From an uncultured Caulobacterales bacterium (GTDB taxonomy: Bacteria; Pseudomonadota; Alphaproteobacteria; Caulobacterales; Caulobacteraceae), in contig CAIUMD010000055.1 of the NCBI GenBank assembly GCA_903900155.1, forward strand, positions 1 through 64,000: a stretch of 64,000 bases of DNA. The letters run 5' to 3'. The notes beneath the pieces are model-generated. The model was not told where the DNA came from. It was given only the letters and a program-made list of their open reading frames with translations, and searched no databases. The translations under genes and the position numbers were made by a program. Of the stretch, positions 51,045 through 58,895 are shown one piece after another. Numbering within the stretch: the stretch's first letter is position 1; each line of letters starts with the position of its first letter.

Positions 51045-51902
51045 TCAGGCTTCGTCTCGCGGGACCAGGGCGCGGAAGGCCTTGGGGCGGAAGCGGATCG
51101 AGACCTCGGGATCCAGCCTGGCCGGCTCGCCGTCGAAGATCGCCGGGATCCGCCCGCGCGCCCAGACCTTGCCCACCCGGCAACGGCCGACCGACACCGA
51201 GGGGTCCTCGCGCCACTGTCCCCGCGCGGCGTTGAAGCCCAGGCGGAAGATATCGAGCGCGCCCGAAGGATCCATGGCGGCGGCCTCCAAGGCGCGTTCG
51301 TCGGCGTCCAGGGCGCTGGAGACCAGCGGGCACATCAGGGTCAGGGCCTCGGCCTTGTCCTTGGGGCGGCCGTCCAGGGTGAAGCGCAGCCGGCCGGAGA
51401 AGGCGTTGCGCAATGCGCGGCGGGCGCGGGCCACGGCGATGGCGGCGCGGCCCTCGCGGGCGGCCTCGCGGGCCGTGGCCCACAGGGCGGGGCTGCCCAG
51501 GATGGCGGCGACGAAGAACAGGCGACCGCCCACTTCACCGCCCGAGATCATCCTGGCCTCGCCGCCGTCCAGGCAGGCCTTCATCGCGGCCTGCCAGTCG
51601 CGTTCGCCATAGATGGCGCGGGGCAGCATGTTCATGGTGCCGCCGGGCAGGGGCGCGATCAGCGGACCATCGGGACCGGCCAGCTCGGCCGCGCCGCGCG
51701 CGGTGCCGTCGCCGGCCAGCACCAGCACCGCGTCCGGCGCGCCGTCGATCACAGAACGCAGGCATTCGCCGATCTCGCCCGGCGCCGGCGCGTGGACCAC
51801 GCCCTTGACCCCGTACTCGGCGAGCAGCCGTTCGGCGATTTGCGGCGCATCGGGGCCGACGGATCCCGAAGCTGTATTGGCGATGACGTCGATGCGCTTC
51901 AC
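51045..51902 (-). CDS. Diacylglycerol kinase (lipid kinase) family protein (GTG start)
   Basis: RIDVIANTASGSV; VLVLAGDGTARGAAELAGPDGPLIAPLPGGTMNMLPRAIYG. Confidence 0.92.
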   Translation of the reverse strand: MKRIDVIANTASGSVGPDAPQIAERLLAEYGVKGVVHAPAPGEIGECLRSVIDGAPDAVLVLAGDGTARGAAELAGPDGPLIAPLPGGTMNMLPRAIYGERDWQAAMKACLDGGEARMISGGEVGGRLFFVAAILGSPALWATAREAAREGRAAIAVARARRALRNAFSGRLRFTLDGRPKDKAEALTLMCPLVSSALDADERALEAAAMDPSGALDIFRLGFNAARGQWREDPSVSVGRCRVGKVWARGRIPAIFDGEPARLDPEVSIRFRPKAFRALVPRDEA

Positions 51903-51934
51903 GCAGCGTCCCCCTTCGTGAAATTCGGGGAGGC

Positions 51935-51960
51935 AACGGCTCAAGCTGAACCATGGTTCC
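51935..51960 (-). promoter_or_regulatory. EcfG/SigT-type promoter for lipid kinase-metallophosphoesterase operon
   Basis: Minus strand GGAAC-N17-CGTT (plus AACG 51935, GTTCC 51956). Confidence 0.7.
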
Positions 51961-51971
51961 GTTCACGAAAC

Positions 51972-51996
51972 GGAACCGTCGCCGCCGGGAGTCGTT
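51972..51996 (+). promoter_or_regulatory. EcfG/SigT-type promoter
   Basis: GGAAC-N16-CGTTT upstream of 52038. Confidence 0.75.
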
Positions 51997-52037
51997 TGCT
52001 CGACACGGGGACAGGAAGTTCGGATCGGAGAGCCAAC

Positions 52038-52382
52038 ATGAAGATGACCATGATCGCCCTGATGGGCGTGGGCGTGCTGGCCTCGGCCTGCACCTCGACC
52101 GGCAATGTCGAACGCAACGCCGCCGGCGGCGCCGCCCTGGGCGCGCTGGCGGGCGCGGTGATCGGCAACAATGTCGGCAGCGGCAGCGCCGGCAGCGGCG
52201 CCCTGGTCGGCGCGGCCATCGGCGGCACCGTCGGCGCGGTGAAGGGCTGCAGGGAAGATGGCGGTTGCGGCTCGACCTCGGCCAACCGTCGCCAGTACTA
52301 TGACGAGCGCGCGGGCCGTTACTACTTTTACGACTCCCGCAGCGGTCGCTATTATTGGGAAGACGGCGCGCCCCGCTACTAA
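52038..52382 (+). CDS. Glycine-zipper lipoprotein (17 kDa antigen-like)
   Basis: Lipobox VLASAC; GGAALGALAGAVIGNNVGSGSAGSGALVGAAIGGTVGAVKG. Confidence 0.87.
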   Translation: MKMTMIALMGVGVLASACTSTGNVERNAAGGAALGALAGAVIGNNVGSGSAGSGALVGAAIGGTVGAVKGCREDGGCGSTSANRRQYYDERAGRYYFYDSRSGRYYWEDGAPRY

Positions 52383-52410
52383 CCAGCGGTTCGCGACGAC
52401 GTCCCAAATG

Positions 52411-52440
52411 AAGGCGATCGGCTAAGCCGGTCGCCTTTCT
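52411..52440 (+). terminator. Rho-independent terminator after glycine-zipper gene
   Basis: AAGGCGATCGGC TAA GCCGGTCGCCTT TCTT. Confidence 0.7.
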
Positions 52441-52466
52441 TGTGTTCGCAAGCTTCGGAGGGTGGA

Positions 52467-52931
52467 ATGAAAAAGACGACGATCATCGCCTTGGGCGGCG
52501 CCATGCTGGCCTTGGGGGCCTGCGCGCAGACCCAAGGTCCCTGGCGCACGCTGCGCAAGCCCGTGGCCGCCGCCGCGCCTGTCTGCGACAATTTCCAGTC
52601 CTCGGTCTATTTCGAGCAGGACAGCGCGGCCCTGACCAAGGAAGCGCGCATGGTTCTGGCCGGCGCCCAGACCCAGGCGCGCGGCTGCGCGGTGAAATCG
52701 GTGCGGGTGCTGGGCCTGGCCGACGCGGTCGGCGCCCCGCAGGCCAACCTGGCCCTCTCCAAGCGCCGCGCCGAGACGGTGACGGGCGCCCTGGCCAAGG
52801 TCGGCTTTGCCAAGGTCGATATCGACGCGGTCGCCGCGGGCGACGCCGGCGCGCTGGCCGCCTCGGGCGCGGCCAATCCGCTGCGCCGCCGGGCGGACAT
52901 CCTGTTCGAGTTGGCGCCGCCGGCGAACTGA
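52467..52931 (+). CDS. OmpA family lipoprotein
   Basis: Lipobox MLALGAC; SSVYFEQDSAALTKEARMVL ... LALSKRRAETVTGAL ... NPLRRRADILFEL. Confidence 0.85.
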   Translation: MKKTTIIALGGAMLALGACAQTQGPWRTLRKPVAAAAPVCDNFQSSVYFEQDSAALTKEARMVLAGAQTQARGCAVKSVRVLGLADAVGAPQANLALSKRRAETVTGALAKVGFAKVDIDAVAAGDAGALAASGAANPLRRRADILFELAPPAN

Positions 52932-52947
52932 CGGCGAACTGATCCTG

Positions 52948-52979
52948 TCGCCCTCCCAAGCGTGCGCTTGGGAGGGCGA
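52948..52979. terminator. Perfect palindromic hairpin downstream of OmpA-family gene
   Basis: TCGCCCTCCCAAGC GTGC GCTTGGGAGGGCGA; no T-run. Confidence 0.5.
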
Positions 52980-52987
52980 AGAGCAAC

Positions 52988-53103
52988 GAAGAAAGCGGAC
53001 CGGGAACCGGACCGCTGGAGTTCGCATCAACCAAGGGGGGTGCGAAGGCGGCAGACTGGCTATCGCCAGTCTCAAGTCGGGGGGGCGTCGCCGCCTTCGC
53101 AAT
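52988..53103 (-). ncRNA. gsrN: GsrN-like SigT-dependent small RNA (ends approximate)
   Basis: SigT-type promoter immediately upstream on minus strand; 12-bp stem (53041-53052/53090-53101) enclosing inner 8-bp stem and exposed C7 tract; 3' hairpin AGCGGTCCGG-TTC-CCGGTCCGCT followed by TTCTTCGTT. Confidence 0.78.
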
Positions 53104-53108
53104 GTAGA

Positions 53109-53133
53109 AACGAGAGATCGCGCGAAGGGTTCC
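53109..53133 (-). promoter_or_regulatory. EcfG/SigT-type promoter for GsrN-like sRNA
   Basis: Minus strand GGAAC-N16-CGTTT (plus AACG 53109, GTTCC 53129). Confidence 0.75.
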
Positions 53134-53200
53134 CGCTTTGCGCGCTTTTTTTGCCTGTTTCTTTTTGACGATTTTCGTGTGTTTCGAGGCTCTGGAATCC

Positions 53201-53225
53201 GGAACGACGGCGACGGCAAGACGTT
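53201..53225 (+). promoter_or_regulatory. EcfG/SigT-type promoter, divergent from sRNA promoter
   Basis: GGAAC-N16-CGTT upstream of 53273. Confidence 0.75.
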
Positions 53226-53272
53226 GAAATGTCAGGCGGACACGTTGTTCGCCGGGGCAGGGGAGCAACGTC

Positions 53273-53461
53273 GTGATCCGGACATATATGGCCGAACATG
53301 GCGGTACGGTTTTCGTTTCGACGCCGAGCCAGCGTCAAAAAAGGATGCGTTCGCGGATCATGGCCCTGGTCGTGATCGCCGCGGTCGGCGCCTCGGCCGG
53401 GATGGTCCAGGCGTTCAATGACCGCGACCGTGCGGCCGCCGCCAACATGTGGACGCCATAG
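53273..53461 (+). CDS. Small hypothetical protein with hydrophobic segment
   Basis: 62-aa ORF between a SigT-type promoter and a second small ORF. Confidence 0.55.
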   Translation: MIRTYMAEHGGTVFVSTPSQRQKRMRSRIMALVVIAAVGASAGMVQAFNDRDRAAAANMWTP

Positions 53462-53474
53462 GAGGTATGACATC

Positions 53475-53735
53475 ATGCCCGCCGATATTCATCATTCCAG
53501 CGCGCCTGAACGTGCGCCGCGCCTGAACGCCACCCGCGCCCGCCAGGGGCGCTGGGGCAAGCACGTGTTCTGGGTGCTGATCGTCTCGACGATCCTGGCC
53601 GCCATCGCCCTGTTCGGCGCCTGGACATACCGCGCCGGCGATCTGGCCGCGGTCGAGGTCAACAACGGAGCGAAGACGCCGGCCGAGGCTCAGCGGTACG
53701 ACACGCCGCAAGCGCCGGTGAAGCAGGCGCCTTAG
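53475..53735 (+). CDS. Small hypothetical single-TM protein
   Basis: GGAGG RBS upstream; TM segment HVFWVLIVSTILAAIALFGAWTY. Confidence 0.75.
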   Translation: MPADIHHSSAPERAPRLNATRARQGRWGKHVFWVLIVSTILAAIALFGAWTYRAGDLAAVEVNNGAKTPAEAQRYDTPQAPVKQAP

Positions 53736-53758
53736 GGCTTTAGCATCGTCTGAAAGGG

Positions 53759-53789
53759 GCGGCTTCCGAGAGGGAGCCGCTTTTTTCAT
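53759..53789 (+). terminator. Rho-independent terminator
   Basis: GCGGCTTCCGAGAGGGAGCCGC TTTTTT. Confidence 0.85.
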
Positions 53790-53817
53790 GCGCTAAAGCA
53801 CATCCGCCCAACGAAAA

Positions 53818-53842
53818 ACGGCCTCCCTTTCGGAAGGCCGTC
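53818..53842 (-). terminator. Terminator downstream of phyR
   Basis: Minus strand ACGGCCTTCCGAAAGGGAGGCCGT TTTTC. Confidence 0.8.
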
Positions 53843-53867
53843 TCGGGGATCATTCGGGAGAAACCGC

Positions 53868-54671
53868 CTACGCGGCCTTGGTCTGGCTGCGGCGCGGGTG
53901 GAAGAACAGGGCCTGGCCGATCGCCGCCTTCACCGTTTCCGGCTGGAAGGGCTTGGTGATCAGGAAGGTCGGTTCCGGGCGCTCGCCGGTCAGCAGGCGC
54001 TCGGGGAAGGCGGTGATGAAGATCACCGGCACGTCCATGCGGCCCAGGATATCCTTGACCGCGTCGATGCCCGACGAGCCGTCGGCCAGCTGGATGTCGG
54101 CCAGAACCAGGCCCGGCGTGGCGCGGGCGACGGCGTCGACCGCTTCCCCGCGGGTGGCCGCGATGTCGATGACGTCGTGGCCCAGTTCCTTGACCAGGGC
54201 CTCGATATCGGCGGCGATGACCGGTTCGTCCTCGATGATCAGGACCTGGGTGGCCAGTTCGGCGTCGATCTCGGCCTGGGCGTCGGCGATCAGCCGTTCC
54301 ACCTCGCCGAAGTCGCAGTCCAGGATCTGGGCCGCCTCGGTGGGCGTGAAGCCCTCGAGCGCGGTGAGCAGGAAGGCCTGGCGCGACCGCGGGGCGATTC
54401 GCATCAGGCGTTGGGCGGCGTCATCCCCACCCGTCACGCCGTCTTCACGGCGGGCTTCCAGCTGGGCGCCGGAGCTGAGCCAGATGGCGTGGAACACGCG
54501 ATACAGCGCCACGCGCGGCGAAAGGTCGGCGTCCAGCGAGCGCTCGCCGGCGGCCAGGGCCTCGAGCGCCACGCGGACATAATGATCGCCCGTCGTCTGG
54601 TCGCCGGTCAGGGCGCGGGCGTAGCGGCGGATATACGGCAGATGCGGCGCCAGCCGAGCAAGAAGACTCAT
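53868..54671 (-). CDS. phyR: General stress response anti-anti-sigma response regulator PhyR
   Basis: Sigma-like N-terminal domain (MSLLARLAPHLPYIRRYARALTGDQTTGDHYV) plus C-terminal receiver (VLIIEDEPVIAADIEALVKELGHDV). Confidence 0.97.
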   Translation of the reverse strand: MSLLARLAPHLPYIRRYARALTGDQTTGDHYVRVALEALAAGERSLDADLSPRVALYRVFHAIWLSSGAQLEARREDGVTGGDDAAQRLMRIAPRSRQAFLLTALEGFTPTEAAQILDCDFGEVERLIADAQAEIDAELATQVLIIEDEPVIAADIEALVKELGHDVIDIAATRGEAVDAVARATPGLVLADIQLADGSSGIDAVKDILGRMDVPVIFITAFPERLLTGERPEPTFLITKPFQPETVKAAIGQALFFHPRRSQTKAA

Positions 54672-54706
54672 GACCCCTCCCGATGCGGTGTCTTCGAAAA
54701 TCACTA

Positions 54707-54732
54707 AACGAACGGCAAAGCTACGCCGTTCC
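54707..54732 (-). promoter_or_regulatory. EcfG/SigT-type promoter for phyR
   Basis: Minus strand GGAAC-N17-CGTT. Confidence 0.75.
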
Positions 54733-54809
54733 GTCGAAGTCCGATAACGCCCCCTCAACTGAGCGGTTCCGCGAACAACAGAATTTTGACATCCTATGCC
54801 CAAGCTTAT

Positions 54810-54834
54810 GGAACTCGCTACGGAAAGCCACGTT
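54810..54834 (+). promoter_or_regulatory. EcfG/SigT-type promoter for nepR-sigT-phyK
   Basis: GGAAC-N16-CGTT. Confidence 0.85.
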
Positions 54835-54877
54835 GTCGTCTGGCGGAAAGACATTCGGCCAAAGGGGGCGGACGCCG

Positions 54878-55090
54878 ATGCAAATGCAGTTCGGTGTCGA
54901 GGACATGATCGAACACGTACCCATGGAAGATAAACGCAAGAGCGCCGCGGCGCTGGATGAAGCCCGTCTGCGCCAGCAGGCGATCGGCGTGAAGCTGCGC
55001 CAGATGTTCGACGAGGTCGTCAACGAGCCGGTGCCGGATGAATTCCTCGACATCCTCCGCAAGGCCGAGCCGCCGGCGGGAGGTCGCTGA
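54878..55090 (+). CDS. nepR: Anti-sigma factor NepR
   Basis: AIGVKLRQMFDEVVNEPVPDEFLDILRK NepR core; adjacent to phyR and sigT. Confidence 0.95.
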   Translation: MQMQFGVEDMIEHVPMEDKRKSAAALDEARLRQQAIGVKLRQMFDEVVNEPVPDEFLDILRKAEPPAGGR

Positions 55091-55092
55091 GC

Positions 55093-55698
55093 ATGAGCGA
55101 ACCGCAAGTCGGCCGCTCGCCGCCCGACCCCGCCCGCGACAACCAGTTCAAACGTGAGCTGGTCACGCTGATCCCGCATCTGCGCGCCTTCGCCCGCACC
55201 CTGACTGGTGATCCCACCGCCGCCGACGACCTGGCGCAGGACGCCATGATGAAGGCGTGGGACGCCCGTGCGTCGTTCCAGCTGGGCACCAACATGAAGG
55301 CCTGGACCTTCATGATCCTGCGCAATCAGTTCTATTCCGAGAAGCGCCGCAGCTGGCGCCAGAGCCAGCTGGACCAGGAAGCCGCCGAGCGGACCCTGGT
55401 GGCGGTCGACGATCCCGAGGCGCCCGTGGCTCTGGACGAGCTGCGCCTGGGCCTTGGCATGCTGCCGGCCGAACAGCGCGAAGCCCTGATCCTGGTCGGG
55501 GCCGGCGGCTTCGCCTACGAGGAGGCGGCCGAGATCTGCGGCTGCGCCGTCGGCACGGTGAAGAGCCGGGTCAGCCGCGCCCGCCGGGCGCTGCAGGCCA
55601 TTCTCGAGGCGGGCGCCTATGATCGGGACGGCGGGTCGGCGAGCGACGCCATGCACGCCATCCTGGCCGACGCGGAGCGGTTGAGCTCCCTGCGGTGA
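55093..55698 (+). CDS. sigT: ECF sigma factor SigT (EcfG family)
   Basis: FKRELVTLIPHLRAFARTLTGDPTAADDLAQDAMMKAW; GGFAYEEAAEICGCAVGTVKSRVSRARRAL. Confidence 0.96.
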   Translation: MSEPQVGRSPPDPARDNQFKRELVTLIPHLRAFARTLTGDPTAADDLAQDAMMKAWDARASFQLGTNMKAWTFMILRNQFYSEKRRSWRQSQLDQEAAERTLVAVDDPEAPVALDELRLGLGMLPAEQREALILVGAGGFAYEEAAEICGCAVGTVKSRVSRARRALQAILEAGAYDRDGGSASDAMHAILADAERLSSLR

Positions 55699-57389
55699 AT
55701 GCCCTCGCCGGCCGCGCCGCGCAGGCCGTAACCTCCATCCGCGTTCGCCTGGCCGTGGCCGTGGTCGTGGCCTTGCTGCCCGTGCTGCTGCTCGGTATCG
55801 CGCAGTCGATCTTCGCCTTCCGGGCGGAGGCCGATGCGCGCCGCCAGAGCCTGGAGCTGGCCGCCGGTCACAGCGCCACCCTCGCCCGCTACAATATCGA
55901 AGCCGCCGGGGTGTTGCTGCAGACCCTGGGCCCCGGCTCGGTGGGCCTGGAGTGCGCCCAGCGGCTGGCCGATGTTCGCGCGCGGCTTAACGGCTATGCC
56001 AATCTGATCCGCTTCGACAGCCGGGGGCGGGTGGCCTGCGCGGCCGCCACCACGCCCTATGACGTCCAGCGCGGCGCACGGCCGTGGTTCCAGTCGCTGC
56101 GCAACGGGGCCAAGATGGTGGTCGCCGCCGATCCCGGCGCGGTCTATGCCAATGAGCCGGCGGTGTTGGCCGCCGTGCGCGCCGGCGCGCCCGAGCGCTT
56201 CGACGGCGCCATGGCGGCCGTGCTCACCCTCGGCGACCTGAAGCTGGAGACCGCCAGCCGCTTCATGCCCGGCGGCGCCGAGGTGGCCCTGGCCGACAGC
56301 AACGGCCGAATCTTCGCCGCCACCGACCCCAAGGCCTTCGAAGCGGTCTCCGCGCGTTGGCGCCAGGAGGCGGCCAGGGATGGCTCGGCCTTGTGGACGG
56401 GTCGCGACCTGGAAAAGCGCGAACGCAACTACTCGGCCGCGCCGTTGGTCGAGGACAATGTTTTCGTGGTGCTGTCCGCGCCGACGCCCGGCCTGGTGTC
56501 CTGGGCCTGGATCAATCCGATTTCGCGGATGATGTTGCCGCTGCTGGCCTTCTTCATGGCCCTGGCTGCGGTGCTTTGGGTCGCCGAGCGCGGCGTGGTG
56601 CGTTGGATCGTCTATCTGCAACGCGTCGCCGCCATCTACGCCCGCGGCCGTTTCTCCGTGCGGCCTTTGCAAGCCGAGCGCGCGCCGCCCGAGATCCGCG
56701 AACTGGCCAACACCCTGGACGCCATGGCGGGCGCGATCGTCACCCGCGACGCCTCGCTGATGGACAGCCTGGCCGAGAAGGACGCGCTGATGCGCGAGAT
56801 CCATCACCGGGTGAAGAACAACCTGCAGATCATCACCTCGCTGCTCAACATGCAGCAGCGGGCGCTGGCGGATCCGGCGGCCAAGGCGGCGATGAACGAC
56901 ACGCGCCAGCGGATCACGGCCCTGGCCCAGATCTATCGCGCCCTCTACCAGGGGCCGGACCTCAAGCGGGTGGACCTGCGGCCGTTCCTGGAGGAGCTGA
57001 CCGCCCAGCTCCTGGCCAACGACATGACCACCTCGCCGCTGGTGCGGACCGAGGTGCACGCCGACCCGCTGGTCATCGATCCCGACCGCCTGGCGCCGAT
57101 CGCCTTGTTCGCGGTCGAGGCCATCACCAACGCCCAGAAGCACGCCTTCGGTCCCAATGGCGGCAAGCTGGAGGTCGGCTTCCACGTGCGCGGCGAAGAG
57201 GCCGAGCTGTCGATCAGCGACGATGGTCCCGGCGCGGCCGAAAGCCTGGGCGGCGGGGTCGGCCGCACCCTGATGACCGCCTTCGCCCGCCAGCTGCGCG
57301 GCAAGGTCACGTTCGAGAGCCACGAGCCGCGCGGCCTGACGGTGCGGCTGATTTTCCCGACGCCGCAAGCCTTGAACGCGGCCGCTTGA
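55695..57389 (+). CDS. phyK: Sensor histidine kinase PhyK (HisKA_2 type; GTG start)
   Basis: N-terminal TM and extracytoplasmic region; MREIHHRVKNNLQIITSLLNMQQRAL; position next to sigT. Confidence 0.93.
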   Translation: MNALAGRAAQAVTSIRVRLAVAVVVALLPVLLLGIAQSIFAFRAEADARRQSLELAAGHSATLARYNIEAAGVLLQTLGPGSVGLECAQRLADVRARLNGYANLIRFDSRGRVACAAATTPYDVQRGARPWFQSLRNGAKMVVAADPGAVYANEPAVLAAVRAGAPERFDGAMAAVLTLGDLKLETASRFMPGGAEVALADSNGRIFAATDPKAFEAVSARWRQEAARDGSALWTGRDLEKRERNYSAAPLVEDNVFVVLSAPTPGLVSWAWINPISRMMLPLLAFFMALAAVLWVAERGVVRWIVYLQRVAAIYARGRFSVRPLQAERAPPEIRELANTLDAMAGAIVTRDASLMDSLAEKDALMREIHHRVKNNLQIITSLLNMQQRALADPAAKAAMNDTRQRITALAQIYRALYQGPDLKRVDLRPFLEELTAQLLANDMTTSPLVRTEVHADPLVIDPDRLAPIALFAVEAITNAQKHAFGPNGGKLEVGFHVRGEEAELSISDDGPGAAESLGGGVGRTLMTAFARQLRGKVTFESHEPRGLTVRLIFPTPQALNAAA

Positions 57390-57394
57390 TTTCC

Positions 57395-57419
57395 GGAACC
57401 CAGCTTCGCCGCTGGCGTT
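57395..57419 (+). promoter_or_regulatory. EcfG/SigT-type promoter
   Basis: GGAAC-N16-CGTT upstream of 57482. Confidence 0.75.
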
Positions 57420-57481
57420 CTCTGGAGGCACTTATTTACACGCGCCCCTGCTCACGGACCGGGGCCATTGCGGAGAAGACC

Positions 57482-57616
57482 ATGCGTAAGCTCGTGATTA
57501 TCGCCGCCGCCCTGGCGTCCCTGTCGGTCGCGGCCTGCAACACCGTCGAAGGCGCCGGCAAGGACGTCTCGTCGGCTGGCCGCGCCGTCAGCGACACGGC
57601 CAAGGACGCCAAGTAA
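57482..57616 (+). CDS. Entericidin A/B family small lipoprotein
   Basis: MRKLVIIAAALASLSVAACNTVEGAGKDVSSAGRAVSDTAKDAK. Confidence 0.93.
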   Translation: MRKLVIIAAALASLSVAACNTVEGAGKDVSSAGRAVSDTAKDAK

Positions 57617-57641
57617 GGCGTTTCGACCTCCTGATTGCGAG

Positions 57642-57672
57642 AGGCCCGCCGGTTCCGCCGGCGGGCCTTTTG
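57642..57672 (+). terminator. Rho-independent terminator
   Basis: AGGCCCGCCGG TTC CGCCGGCGGGCCT TTTGTCTTT. Confidence 0.88.
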
Positions 57673-57786
57673 TCTTTCAGCCGCCAACGAACTGTTTCGT
57701 CATTGCAACCTAGAGGCGGTTATCCGCCATCGGACTGAAAACTTGCGCGCTCAAGCTCTCGGCATAGATCGAGGGGATCGAGGCGC

Positions 57787-58878
57787 TTGTCCGCCAACAA
57801 CACCATCTTCGTGCACAGCGGCTGGCGCTGCTCCAGCACCTATGTGTGGAGCCGCTTCCGGGCGCTGCCCGGCGTGCGCGCCTATTACGAACCCTGGCAC
57901 GAGCAACTGGCGCGGGTGACCGCCCTGACCATCAACGCCGAGACCCCCGACAACAGCGGCCTGCGCCATCCGGGCGGGACCGATCCTTATCTCAAGGAGT
58001 TCGAGGTCGTGCTGGACCCGGCGGGGGGGCTCAAGGGCTTCCAGGCCGGCTACGCCCTGGACCGCTTCTGGATCGAGCCCGAGGCCAGCGACCTGGGCCA
58101 GCAGGCCTATGTCGAGGGCCTGATCGGCGCGGCCCGCGAGCGCGGCGAGACGCCGGTGCTGGCCTGCTGCCGCACCCTGGGCCGCGTGGGCTGGCTCAAG
58201 CGGCGGTTCGGCGGATTCCACGTCATGCTGGTGCGCGATCCCGTCCAGCAGTGGCTGTCGTTCTATTCGCTGCGCAAGCGCCCCCGGCCGACCTATTTCG
58301 AGCTCTGCCACTACGTTCTGCTGTCGGAGATGGCGGGGGCCGAGGACCTGTCGCGCACGCTGCTGGGCCAGGACTTCGCCGGCGAAGGCTCGCTGGACCA
58401 GCGCCTGGCCGCCGTGCGCGGCCGCCTCAAGCGCGCCCCGGCCAGCGTCTCGTTCCAGGCCTTCCTGGCGGTGTGGCTGCGCTCGTATCTGAAGGCGTTG
58501 CCCGAGGCTGACCTGGTCGTCGACGTCGACCGCCTGGCCCGCGACCAGGCCTATGCCCGCGAGGTCGAGGCGGCGATCGAGGCCGGCTGCGGCCTGCGCC
58601 CCGACTTCTCCGACTGCCGCGCCCCGGCCCCGCACGGCATCGCCCCGCCGGTGCAGTGGCGCAAGGCCGCGCGCGAGGTGGTCGACCTGATGGACCTGCA
58701 CGGGGCGATCGTGGGCCGGGAAGCCCACCCGATCCTGTTCCGCAAGCTGGCCCCCGCCTTCGCGGCGGTGACGCCGGCGCCGGTCAGCGGCGTGAAGAAG
58801 CTGGAAGAGGCCGTCGGCGGCCTGTTCGGCGGCGCAGCGGTGACCCGCGCCCCCGCGAAAGCCCCAAGGGCGCGCTAG
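57787..58878 (+). CDS. Putative sulfotransferase-like protein (TTG start possible)
   Basis: N-terminal TIFVHSGWRCSSTYVWSRFRALPGVRAYYEPWHE resembles a 5'-PSB loop; FHVMLVRDPVQQWLSFYSLR resembles a 3'-PB motif. Confidence 0.65.
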   Translation: MSANNTIFVHSGWRCSSTYVWSRFRALPGVRAYYEPWHEQLARVTALTINAETPDNSGLRHPGGTDPYLKEFEVVLDPAGGLKGFQAGYALDRFWIEPEASDLGQQAYVEGLIGAARERGETPVLACCRTLGRVGWLKRRFGGFHVMLVRDPVQQWLSFYSLRKRPRPTYFELCHYVLLSEMAGAEDLSRTLLGQDFAGEGSLDQRLAAVRGRLKRAPASVSFQAFLAVWLRSYLKALPEADLVVDVDRLARDQAYAREVEAAIEAGCGLRPDFSDCRAPAPHGIAPPVQWRKAAREVVDLMDLHGAIVGREAHPILFRKLAPAFAAVTPAPVSGVKKLEEAVGGLFGGAAVTRAPAKAPRAR

Positions 58879-58895
58879 CGCGCCCGTTCTCGAAA

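Noticed and set aside
53118-53152. Plus-strand hairpin plus T7 run as a plus-strand sRNA terminator
   Set aside because: It overlaps the minus-strand SigT-type promoter and I see no plus-strand promoter feeding it; could still terminate readthrough from the OmpA-family gene, but the C-rich loop and promoter favour a minus-strand RNA.
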